The position numbers and the translations under genes were made by a program. Below are positions 7,353-14,108 of a DNA stretch of 14,552 bases, piece after piece (the stretch's first letter is position 1; every line of letters begins with the position of its first letter). This DNA comes from an uncultured Eubacteriales bacterium (GTDB lineage Bacteria; Bacillota; Clostridia; Oscillospirales; Ruminococcaceae): contig CAUHFD010000048.1 of assembly GCA_959605275.1 (NCBI GenBank), forward strand, positions 1-14,552, written 5' to 3'. The notes below the pieces were generated by a model, which worked only from the letters and a program-made list of their open reading frames with translations, had not been told where the DNA came from and did no database searches.

Positions 7353-7471
7353 TCATTTTTTTGCAGTTTTTTTGAAAAAAATAAATGTTTGTGCTATCGT
7401 TACATAAATTAATTTTAAAATGTCAATTTTATTATAAGATAATACAAAAGTGAAAAATGTTATAATTTTTG
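7353..7471. other. AT-rich spacer between divergent promoters
   Basis: The glnN-to-glutamate synthase gap (7174-7643) holds two leaders and two promoters. This central 119-base stretch between the two -35 boxes is extremely A+T rich, with runs of A and T that could act as UP elements or carry a shared regulator. I found no clear operator palindrome and no open reading frame with a ribosome binding site. Confidence 0.5.
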
Positions 7472-7500
7472 TTGACAAAATCGACGGATTATACTATAAT
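7472..7500 (+). promoter_or_regulatory. Promoter of the split glutamate synthase operon
   Basis: TTGACA (7472-7477), a 17-base spacer and TATAAT (7495-7500) give an exact consensus promoter. The predicted start is near 7507, immediately before the ANTAR-like hairpin. A promoter this strong suggests that control is exerted after initiation, at the leader terminator. Confidence 0.9.
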
Positions 7501-7508
7501 GTGTAGAG

Positions 7509-7526
7509 ATGAACAAAGGCGTTCAT
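7509..7526 (+). ncRNA. ANTAR-target hairpin in the glutamate synthase leader (cis-regulatory RNA)
   Basis: ATGAAC-AAAGGC-GTTCAT forms a perfect 6-bp stem (7509-7514 with 7521-7526) with hexaloop A1, G4, identical to the loop in the glnN leader. Loop and 3' arm (7515-7526) are also the start of the 5' arm of the terminator at 7515-7578, so only one structure can form. A second small hairpin with a six-base loop (7533-7546, ATAC/GTAT, loop TGTTAG) follows but lacks A1/G4. Confidence 0.72.
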
Positions 7527-7578
7527 TAAAGGATACTGTTAGGTATGGTATCTTTTAATGAACGCCTTTATTTTTTTT
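7515..7578 (+). terminator. Leader terminator (attenuator) of the glutamate synthase operon
   Basis: A 22-bp stem (7515-7536 with 7548-7569; a single G-U pair, no mismatches) with an 11-base loop is followed by A and eight T (7571-7578). It lies between promoter and first gene, starting about 8 bases into the transcript. The U-tract is on the plus strand only, so it acts on the operon and not on glnN. Confidence 0.9.
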
Positions 7579-7643
7579 GATGTTCCATAGATAATATAAA
7601 GAAAATGCAAATATTTTATTTGCTAAGAAAGGAATGGAGATTG

Positions 7644-8741
7644 ATGTTGCAAAAAGAGGGACAAATCAGAATACCGTCAGGATGTGCAATTTCGGGGATT
7701 TTTTCCAAAAGCGGAAAATTGATCAACGGCGAAGCCATCCGGCAATCCATCGCGGTGATGCATGATCGTTCCAACGGACTGGGGGGAGGTTTTGCCGGAT
7801 ACGGTATTTACCCGCAATATAAAGATCTGTATGCGTTTCATGTTTTTTATGATACCAATACCGCAAAAGAGGAATGCGAAAAATTTCTGGAACACCATTT
7901 TGATATCGTAAACCTTTCCAAGATACCGGTTCGCAAAACCCCGAAAATCGTAGATGAGCCATTGATTTGGCGTTATTTCGTTTATCCGCTGCCAACAAAG
8001 CTGGCAGCAAGCCACTTAGATGAACAGGAATTTGTTGCGAGAAGCGTTATTAAAGTAAATACGACGATCCAAGGCGCATACATCTTCTCCAGCGGTAAAA
8101 ATATGGGCGTTTTCAAAGCGGTCGGCTTTCCGGAGGATGTAGCGGATTTTTACCGGTTAGAAGAATATGAGGGATATAGCTGGACGGCACACGGACGGTA
8201 TCCGACCAATACTCCGGGATGGTGGGGCGGTGCACATCCGTTCGCGATGCTGGAATATTCCATCGTACATAACGGAGAAATTTCCTCCTATGACGCCAAC
8301 CGTCGTTATATAGAAATGTTCGGATATCAATGTACCTTACAGACCGATACCGAGGTCATCACCTATATCGTTGACTACCTGGTCAGAAAGCAGGGACTGT
8401 CTTTAACCGAAATGGCGAATGTAATTGCAGCGCCGTTCTGGGAAACAATCGCCGGCAAATCGGAAGAAGAACGAAAAATGCTGACTTATTTGAGAAACGC
8501 TTATTCCAGCCTGTTGATTACCGGTCCTTTTTCGATCCTGCTTGGATTTAACGGCGGCTTAATGGCGTTGAATGACCGCTTGAAGCTGCGCTCCATGGTC
8601 GTCGGAGAAAAGGACGATATGGTGTATATCGCCAGTGAAGAGTGTGCAATTCGGGTGATCCAGCCGGAATTAGACAAGCTGTGGTCGCCAAAAGGCGGCG
8701 AGCCGGTTATTGTAAAGCTCAACGAGGGGGTTAATCTGTAA
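7644..8741 (+). CDS. Glutamate synthase, class II glutaminase (amidotransferase) subunit
   Basis: A stand-alone version of the N-terminal domain of bacterial GltB; it releases ammonia from glutamine. In class II amidotransferases the nucleophile is an N-terminal Cys exposed by processing. Here Cys14 in PSGCAISGIF follows a short pro-segment. Further signatures are the central RYPTNTPGWWGGAHPF, HNGEISSYDANRRYIEMFG, TDTEVITY, and near the C-terminus an SEECAIR segment. ATG 7644 (365 aa) has AAAGGA 10 bases upstream. An in-frame ATG at 7605 lacks a ribosome binding site and would bury the Cys further in. The stop overlaps the next start (TAATG), indicating translational coupling to the FMN subunit. 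Confidence 0.93.
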   Translation: MLQKEGQIRIPSGCAISGIFSKSGKLINGEAIRQSIAVMHDRSNGLGGGFAGYGIYPQYKDLYAFHVFYDTNTAKEECEKFLEHHFDIVNLSKIPVRKTPKIVDEPLIWRYFVYPLPTKLAASHLDEQEFVARSVIKVNTTIQGAYIFSSGKNMGVFKAVGFPEDVADFYRLEEYEGYSWTAHGRYPTNTPGWWGGAHPFAMLEYSIVHNGEISSYDANRRYIEMFGYQCTLQTDTEVITYIVDYLVRKQGLSLTEMANVIAAPFWETIAGKSEEERKMLTYLRNAYSSLLITGPFSILLGFNGGLMALNDRLKLRSMVVGEKDDMVYIASEECAIRVIQPELDKLWSPKGGEPVIVKLNEGVNL

Positions 8742-10246
8742 TGGCAGTGAATTATTTATATCCGGATTATGAAGTCATTCGGAATATGGATCGTTGTATC
8801 GCCTGCCGTGTATGTGAGCGGCAATGCGCGAACGAAGTGCATAGATATGATGAAGAGCTCGGAAAAATGGTCTGCGACGAAAGCAAATGTGTCAATTGCC
8901 ACCGTTGTGTGTCACTTTGTCCGACCAGAGCGCTGAAAATAGTGAAAACCGATCATACCTTTAAAGAAAATGCCAACTGGACCGGAGAAAATATTCAGGA
9001 GGTTTACCGTCAAGCCAATTCAGGCGGTGTACTGTTGTCCTCCATGGGAAATCCGAAACCGTTTCCGGTCTATTGGGATAAAATACTCATCAATGCTTCT
9101 CAGGTGACCAATCCGTCGATTGACCCTTTAAGAGAGCCGATGGAAACCAAAACCTTTTTGGGAAAGAAACCGAATAAGATCGAGCGGGATGCCGACGGAA
9201 AAATCATCGATAATCTCCCGCCGCAGTTGGAACTTTCTATGCCGGTGATGTTTTCGGCTATGTCGTATGGTTCCATCAGTTATAATGCGCATGAGAGTCT
9301 GGCAAGAGCCGCGCAGGAACTGGGAATTTATTACAATTCCGGCGAAGGCGGATTGCATCAGGATTTTTATCAATACGGAGCCAATACCATTGTGCAGGTA
9401 GCGTCGGGACGTTTCGGCGTTTACAAGGATTATCTGGAAGCCGGCGCCGCGGTGGAAATTAAAATGGGGCAGGGCGCTAAGCCGGGCATCGGCGGACATT
9501 TGCCGGGAGCGAAAATTGTCGGAGACGTTTCCAAGACCAGAATGATCCCCGAGGGCTCCGACGCGATCTCTCCCGCGCCTCACCATGATATTTATTCGAT
9601 CGAGGATTTGCGCCAGTTGGTTTATTCTTTAAAAGAAGCGACCGATTATAAAAAACCGGTTATCGTTAAAATCGCGGCGGTGCACAATGTGGCAGCTATC
9701 GCAAGCGGTGTTGCCAGAAGCGGCGCGGATATTATCGCCATCGACGGTTTCCGCGGCGGAACCGGTGCGGCACCGACCAGAATCCGGGATAATGTCGGTA
9801 TTCCGATCGAGCTTGCGCTGGCAAGTGTTGATCAACGGCTGAGAGAAGAGGGAATCCGCAACAACGTATCCATCGTTGTCGGCGGAAGTATCCGCAACAG
9901 CGCTGATGTAGTCAAGGCGATTGCGCTCGGAGCAGATGCTGTATATATTGCGACTGCGGCACTGCTGGCGTTGGGATGTCATCTTTGCCGAAGCTGTCAC
10001 AGCGGAAAATGTAACTGGGGCATTGCAACACAGCGTCCCGACCTGGTAAAACGGCTGAATCCGGATGTCGGTTCTCAGCGTTTGGTGAATTTAATGCAGG
10101 CATGGAACCATGAGATCAAGGAAATGATGGGCGGTATGGGAATCAACTCGATCGAAAGCCTGCGCGGAAACAGATTGATGCTGAGAGGCTTGGGCTTGAA
10201 CGATAAAGAGCTCTCCATTCTGGGCATCAAACACGCCGGAGAATAA
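8741..10246 (+). CDS. gltB: Glutamate synthase, FMN-binding central subunit with N-terminal ferredoxin domain
   Basis: The synthase core condenses 2-oxoglutarate with glutaminase-derived ammonia and reduces the product to glutamate. The 501-residue protein starts with a two-cluster ferredoxin domain (Cys19/22/25/29 and Cys50/53/56/60), followed by an alpha/beta-barrel FMN domain. Barrel signatures are PVMFSAMSYGSISYNAHESLA, the GEGGL loop, GQGAKPGIGGHLPG, SPAPHHDIYSIEDL, AIDGFRGGTGAAP and the phosphate-binding VVGGSIRNSADV. The 3Fe-4S ligands follow the C-x5-C-x4-C pattern at Cys413, Cys419 and Cys424, with an extra Cys416 between them. This is the archaeal-type layout in which the amidotransferase and GXGXG domains are separate proteins. 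The start codon overlaps the stop of the upstream gene by one base. Confidence 0.93.
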   Translation: MAVNYLYPDYEVIRNMDRCIACRVCERQCANEVHRYDEELGKMVCDESKCVNCHRCVSLCPTRALKIVKTDHTFKENANWTGENIQEVYRQANSGGVLLSSMGNPKPFPVYWDKILINASQVTNPSIDPLREPMETKTFLGKKPNKIERDADGKIIDNLPPQLELSMPVMFSAMSYGSISYNAHESLARAAQELGIYYNSGEGGLHQDFYQYGANTIVQVASGRFGVYKDYLEAGAAVEIKMGQGAKPGIGGHLPGAKIVGDVSKTRMIPEGSDAISPAPHHDIYSIEDLRQLVYSLKEATDYKKPVIVKIAAVHNVAAIASGVARSGADIIAIDGFRGGTGAAPTRIRDNVGIPIELALASVDQRLREEGIRNNVSIVVGGSIRNSADVVKAIALGADAVYIATAALLALGCHLCRSCHSGKCNWGIATQRPDLVKRLNPDVGSQRLVNLMQAWNHEIKEMMGGMGINSIESLRGNRLMLRGLGLNDKELSILGIKHAGE

Positions 10247-10258
10247 GGAGGCATTCGG

Positions 10259-10684
10259 ATGAAACGGGTTTATGTAAACGAAAAATGGTGTCTGGGATGT
10301 CACCTATGTGAATATAACTGCGCTTTTGCCAACAGCGGCAAGAATGATATGGCGAAGCTAAAAGGAATGAAAATCAATCCGAGAATACAGGTGGAGGAGC
10401 ATGACGGTGTTTGTTTTGCGGTGAATTGCCGTCATTGCGAAGAGCCGCTTTGCGTCAAATCCTGTATTTCAGGAGCGCTGTCGATTCAGGACGGCGTGAT
10501 CGAAATCGACCACAACAAATGCGTTGGATGTTACACCTGCATTATGGCATGTCCGTATGGTGCGATTGTGCCGTCTGATGAAGGCGTGGTTCAAAAATGT
10601 GAGCTATGCGTTAAAAATTCCTGCGGAGAGCCGGCATGTGTAAAAGGATGTCCGAATCACGCAATTGTATTTGAAGAGAGGTGA
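10259..10684 (+). CDS. Four-cluster [4Fe-4S] ferredoxin subunit
   Basis: A 141-residue polyferredoxin of the type that forms electron-transfer subunits of oxidoreductases. Cysteine groups are at 11/14/17/21, 57/60/65/69, 88/91/94/98 and 114/117 with 122/127/131, enough for four [4Fe-4S] clusters. There is no signal peptide, so it is cytoplasmic. AAGGAGG precedes ATG 10259, 12 bases after the FMN subunit. Its end overlaps or abuts the next gene. In context it probably carries electrons between the FAD oxidoreductase and the synthase core, a role played by GltD and its clusters in standard NADPH-dependent enzymes. That partner assignment is inferred from the operon. Confidence 0.88.
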   Translation: MKRVYVNEKWCLGCHLCEYNCAFANSGKNDMAKLKGMKINPRIQVEEHDGVCFAVNCRHCEEPLCVKSCISGALSIQDGVIEIDHNKCVGCYTCIMACPYGAIVPSDEGVVQKCELCVKNSCGEPACVKGCPNHAIVFEER

Positions 10685-10689
10685 GCGGT

Positions 10690-11919
10690 TTGAATATTGT
10701 CATTATCGGAAATTCCGCGGCGGCGGTCGGCTGCATTGAAGGAATTCGGAAAAACAATCAGGAAGTAAATATTACGGTAATTTCCAACGAACCGCATCAT
10801 ACTTATTCCAGACCGCTGATTTCCTATCTTTTGTACGGAAAGACAGATGAGCAGCGTATGAAATATCGTCCGGACAACTTCTATGACGACAATCGGGTAA
10901 CAACTATGTTGGGAAAAAGCGTTGTCAAAATAGATAAGGATCATAAAAAGGTCGAGCTGGATGACGGGCAGACGGTGCCTTATGATAAGCTGCTGGTTGC
11001 GACCGGTTCCAAACCGTTTGTTCCGCCGATGAAAGGCTTAGAAAGCGTGCAAAAGAAGTTTACCTTTATGACGTTAAACGACGCAAAAGCTCTGGAAGCC
11101 GCGTTGTTTCCGGATGCAAGCGTTTTGGTGATCGGCGCTGGTCTGATCGGGTTAAAATGCGTTGAGGGAATACGGGATAAGGTTTCGTCGGTCACAGTGG
11201 TCGACATGGCAGACCGTATCTTGCCCAGCATTTTGGATGCAGAAGGTTCTGCATTGGTGCAAAAATCGATCGAACAAAAAGGTGTAACATTTATCTTATC
11301 CAATTCCGTGAAAGAATTTCAGGGAAACACCGCTTTGCTGGCCAATGACGAAACGCTGCATTTCGATCTCGTTGTGGTGGCGGTAGGTGTCCGTCCGAAT
11401 GTGGAGCTGGTCAAAGAAATCGGTGGAAACGTGAACCGTGGCATTGTGACCGATGAATGCTGCCATACCAGTATACCGGATATTTACGCCGCGGGTGACT
11501 GCTCCGAAAGCTACGACATTACCGTCAATCAGCATCGTATCTTAGCGTTGCTGCCAAACGCCTATATGCAGGGCGAAAGTGCCGGATATGATATGGTCGG
11601 CGCGTCGAAGCCTTACGACAAAGCGATCCCGATGAATGCCATCGGCTTTTTTGGATACCATGTTATCACCGCCGGCAGTTATGACGGAGAAGCGTATGTT
11701 TCGGTTGACGGTGACAGTTATAAAAAACTGGTTGTCAAAGACGGCTTGCTGAAAGGATATATTCTGATCGGCGATGTGCGCAGAGCAGGCATTTATACCA
11801 ATTTGATACGGGAAGAAGTACCGCTTGATACCATCGATTTTGAATTGATCAAAGAAAAACCGCAGTTGATGGCGTTTGCACAAACAGAGCGGGCAAAACA
11901 GCTTGCCGGTGCGAAATAA
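10690..11919 (+). CDS. FAD-dependent NAD(P)H oxidoreductase, probable electron-input subunit
   Basis: About 409 residues of the pyridine nucleotide-disulfide oxidoreductase superfamily (NirB/rubredoxin-reductase-like branch). It has an N-terminal FAD dinucleotide fold (MNIVIIGNSAAAVG), SRPLISYLLYG, LLVATGSKP, a second nucleotide fold for NAD(P)H (VLVIGAGLIG) and the late FAD motif DIYAAGDCSE. It lacks the redox-active CxxC of disulfide reductases. TTG 10690 is favoured, with AGGTGA 5 bases upstream. GTG 10681, in frame, is the alternative and would overlap the ferredoxin stop. It replaces GltD in this operon: the likely role is to oxidise NAD(P)H and pass electrons through the ferredoxin. The NADH/NADPH preference cannot be read with confidence. 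Confidence 0.88.
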   Translation: MNIVIIGNSAAAVGCIEGIRKNNQEVNITVISNEPHHTYSRPLISYLLYGKTDEQRMKYRPDNFYDDNRVTTMLGKSVVKIDKDHKKVELDDGQTVPYDKLLVATGSKPFVPPMKGLESVQKKFTFMTLNDAKALEAALFPDASVLVIGAGLIGLKCVEGIRDKVSSVTVVDMADRILPSILDAEGSALVQKSIEQKGVTFILSNSVKEFQGNTALLANDETLHFDLVVVAVGVRPNVELVKEIGGNVNRGIVTDECCHTSIPDIYAAGDCSESYDITVNQHRILALLPNAYMQGESAGYDMVGASKPYDKAIPMNAIGFFGYHVITAGSYDGEAYVSVDGDSYKKLVVKDGLLKGYILIGDVRRAGIYTNLIREEVPLDTIDFELIKEKPQLMAFAQTERAKQLAGAK

Positions 11920-11953
11920 AGGTTCCTTGAAAATATACAGGAAAGGGATGGTC

Positions 11954-12682
11954 ATGATGAATATTGTTGCGAATTTGATGCATTTTAAGGATTTAAATGA
12001 TCAAGTAAAAGCAACCGCAGATAAAGAAGTGGTGATCGATCATTGTATTGGTCAAAGATATATCGGAAGCGGTCTGTCCGGGAAGAAGATCACAATCAAC
12101 GGAACGGCAGGCAACGCCTTGGGCGCTTATTTAAACGGTGCTGATATCGTCGTGAACGGCAATGCGCAGGATGCTACGGGAGATACCATGAATGACGGAA
12201 CGATTGTTATTTACGGGTCATCAGGCGATGCAACCGGCTATGCCATGAGAGGCGGAAAAATCTTTATTAAAGGCGATGCCGGCTATCGAGCTGGGATTCA
12301 TATGAAAGCATATCAGGATAAACTGCCTGTTTTGGTAATCGGCGGAACGGCAGGAAGCTTTTTAGGGGAATACCAGGCAGGCGGTGTAATTATTGTATTG
12401 GGACTAGGTCATGACTCGGATAAACCGCCGGTCGGATATTTTTGCGGCACCGGGATGCACGGCGGCAAAATTGTGATACGCAGTAAAACGCCGCCCTCTA
12501 AATTACCGCCACAGGTGTGCGTGAACAAAGCAACACAAGAAGATATGAATGAAATAGAAAATTATCTGGAAATGTATTGCCAATATTTCGGAATGGATAA
12601 AAGTCAGCTATTAAATGAAACCTTTTTCATTTTGACACCGAATACCCAAAACCCGTATCGACAATTATATACACATAACTAA
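11954..12682 (+). CDS. Glutamate synthase, GXGXG (C-terminal) domain subunit
   Basis: A stand-alone version of the right-handed beta-helix that forms the C-terminus of GltB; it is structural, linking the domains of the large subunit. It has the regular Gly-rich repeat with about 19-residue period (GSGLSGKKITINGTAG, GAYLNGADIVVNG, GDTMNDGTIVIYG, GYAMRGGKIFIKG, and so on to GGKIVIRS), then a short helical tail. ATG 11954 (242 aa) is chosen because AAGGG lies 6 bases upstream. ATG 11948 and 11957 are close alternatives, and a longer in-frame start at 11876 would run into the previous gene. It is last in the operon. No strong terminator follows. Confidence 0.9.
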   Translation: MMNIVANLMHFKDLNDQVKATADKEVVIDHCIGQRYIGSGLSGKKITINGTAGNALGAYLNGADIVVNGNAQDATGDTMNDGTIVIYGSSGDATGYAMRGGKIFIKGDAGYRAGIHMKAYQDKLPVLVIGGTAGSFLGEYQAGGVIIVLGLGHDSDKPPVGYFCGTGMHGGKIVIRSKTPPSKLPPQVCVNKATQEDMNEIENYLEMYCQYFGMDKSQLLNETFFILTPNTQNPYRQLYTHN

Positions 12683-12955
12683 TCAAATACACATTGCAAT
12701 TTAGAAAAAGAAGTGTAAAATACGTATGAGAATTCTGAAACTTGTCTATCTTATATGATGAGATGGGTTTCCATATAGAAAGAAAAGAGTCGATTCTTTT
12801 TCAATAAAGGATCGGAGATGGAATCGGTTTGAAAGAAATACAGTATTTTTCTTTCAATTCCCGCTTTTGTGTTTTGCTGAAGATGCTGCTGATATTTTAG
12901 ATTTTGCAAAGTAGATTCGAAAGCACACAAAAGTTCAGAAAGGAATGGTCATAAA
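12683..12955 (+). other. 273-base leader or spacer before carA
   Basis: It contains no gene with a ribosome binding site. It holds several AT-rich hairpins: 12783-12800 (AAAAGA/TCTTTT, loop GTCGAT, weak terminator-like), 12831-12855 (GAAAG..AAATA/TATTT..CTTTC) and a long-range 9-bp helix CTTTTGTGT (12864-12872) with ACACAAAAG (12925-12933) just upstream of the carA ribosome binding site. I recognise no known riboswitch, PyrR site or T-box. Confidence 0.5.
12694..12721 (+). promoter_or_regulatory. Possible carA promoter
   Basis: TTGCAA (12694-12699), a 16-base spacer and TAAAAT (12716-12721) form a moderate match to a housekeeping promoter. It would give a leader of about 230 bases. Read-through from the glutamate synthase operon is the alternative, since no strong terminator separates them. 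Confidence 0.35.
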
Positions 12956-14041
12956 ATGGCAAGAACAGCGTATTTAAAATTAGCGAACGGTATGTTATTT
13001 AAAGGTGAATATTTCGGTGCTGAGGGAGAGGTAACCGGTGAAGTTGTATTTACTACGGCGATGACCGGTTATCTGGAAACGATCACCGATCCGAGCTTTT
13101 ATGGGCAAATTGTTATCCAGTCATTTCCTTTGATAGGAAACTACGGTGTTATTCCGTCCGATTTTGAAAGCAAGAAGCCTTGGCTCAAAGGGTATATTGT
13201 GCGTGAAGTCTGCGAAGAGCCTTCGAATTTCCGTTCGGAGGGAGATTTGAGCAGTTATCTGAAATCCCAGGGAATCATCGGTATTTGCGGGATTGATACC
13301 AGAGCGCTTACCCGTATTGTTCGTGAATACGGTGTTATGAACGGGAAGATCTCTCCTAATCCGGAGTATACCGAAGAAGAAAACAGAGAAATTTGCAGTT
13401 ACCGTGTAGTAGATGCCGTAAAAAGCGTCGGCGGCGGTGAAAAAAGCGATGTTTCTCCGGAGAACCCCCAACGTCGGGTTGTACTTTGGGATTTCGGCGC
13501 AAAAGCCAATATCGGCAGGGAATTGCTGAAACGAAACTGTGAGGTCATTACCGTGCCATCGGATACGACTGCCGAGCAAATATTATCCTATCATCCGGAT
13601 GGAATCATGTTGTCAAACGGTCCCGGCGATCCGGCGGAGAACGTCGAAATTATTGCGGAGCTGAAAAAGCTGTGCGTAGCAAAGATTCCCACTTTCGGTA
13701 TTTGTTTAGGTCATCAATTGCTTGCTCTTTGTCAGGGTGCTGAAACGCATAAGTTGAAATACGGTCACCGCGGTGCCAATCAGCCGGTGTTAAATCGGGA
13801 GGACGGTCGCATTTATGTTACCAGTCAGAATCATGGTTATGCGGTTACGACCGAAACACTGCCGCTGACTGCGCAATTGAGTTATTCTAATGTAAACGAT
13901 GAAAGCTGTGAAGGAATCCGGTACTTGAATATGCCGGCGTTTTCGGTGCAATTTCATCCCGAAGCGTCAGCCGGACCGCAGGATACCAAATTTATGTTTG
14001 ATGATTTCATGACTTTAATAGATACCCATAAAAAGAGTTGA
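12956..14041 (+). CDS. carA: Carbamoyl-phosphate synthetase small (glutaminase) subunit
   Basis: Hydrolyses glutamine and channels ammonia to CarB for carbamoyl phosphate, the precursor of pyrimidines and arginine. The 361-residue length is normal. The N-terminal CPSase domain (about 1-150) has FTTAMTGYLETITDPS and GIDTRALTR. The class I amidotransferase domain (about 170-355) has SNGPGDP, the nucleophile Cys250 in GICLGHQ, and His334/Glu336 in QFHPEA, so the triad is complete. ATG 12956 has AAAGGA 11 bases upstream, slightly long spacing. No carB follows: the next gene is dapF with its own promoter. The large subunit must therefore be encoded elsewhere. Placement beside the glutamate synthase operon groups glutamine consumers. 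Confidence 0.96.
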   Translation: MARTAYLKLANGMLFKGEYFGAEGEVTGEVVFTTAMTGYLETITDPSFYGQIVIQSFPLIGNYGVIPSDFESKKPWLKGYIVREVCEEPSNFRSEGDLSSYLKSQGIIGICGIDTRALTRIVREYGVMNGKISPNPEYTEEENREICSYRVVDAVKSVGGGEKSDVSPENPQRRVVLWDFGAKANIGRELLKRNCEVITVPSDTTAEQILSYHPDGIMLSNGPGDPAENVEIIAELKKLCVAKIPTFGICLGHQLLALCQGAETHKLKYGHRGANQPVLNREDGRIYVTSQNHGYAVTTETLPLTAQLSYSNVNDESCEGIRYLNMPAFSVQFHPEASAGPQDTKFMFDDFMTLIDTHKKS

Positions 14042-14066
14042 CGAGCATATATCGAACAGCTATAAT
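14038..14066 (+). promoter_or_regulatory. dapF promoter
   Basis: TTGACG (14038-14043), a 17-base spacer and TATAAT (14061-14066). The -35 box overlaps the carA stop codon (14039-14041). The predicted start is near 14073, before a small AGGC/GCCT hairpin and the AAGGAGGG ribosome binding site. Confidence 0.8.
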
Positions 14067-14108
14067 AAAGGAAAGGCGATAAGCCTAATTACAAGGAGGG
14101 TAAATGTC

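Noticed and set aside
7397..7426. Second minus-strand TTGACA (7426-7421) as an upstream glnN promoter
   Set aside because: At 16-18 base spacing only sequences such as TAACGA or GTAACG are found, which are poor -10 boxes.
7533..7546. Second hexaloop hairpin (ATAC/GTAT, loop TGTTAG) as a canonical ANTAR site
   Set aside because: The loop lacks A1 and G4, the stem is only 4 bp, and it coincides with the apex of the terminator. It is mentioned only in relation to the missing second hairpin.
9128..9586. Long minus-strand frames inside the glutamate synthase and carA genes (9128-9586, 13121-13579)
   Set aside because: They lie wholly within strongly conserved enzymes, with no ribosome binding sites or plausible products.
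12783..12800. Hexaloop hairpin in the carA leader as another ANTAR target
   Set aside because: The loop GTCGAT has G at position 4 but not A at position 1, and no terminator overlaps it.
12683..12955. PyrR-binding site, T-box or metabolite riboswitch before carA
   Set aside because: I looked for the conserved cores of these elements and a following terminator and did not find them.
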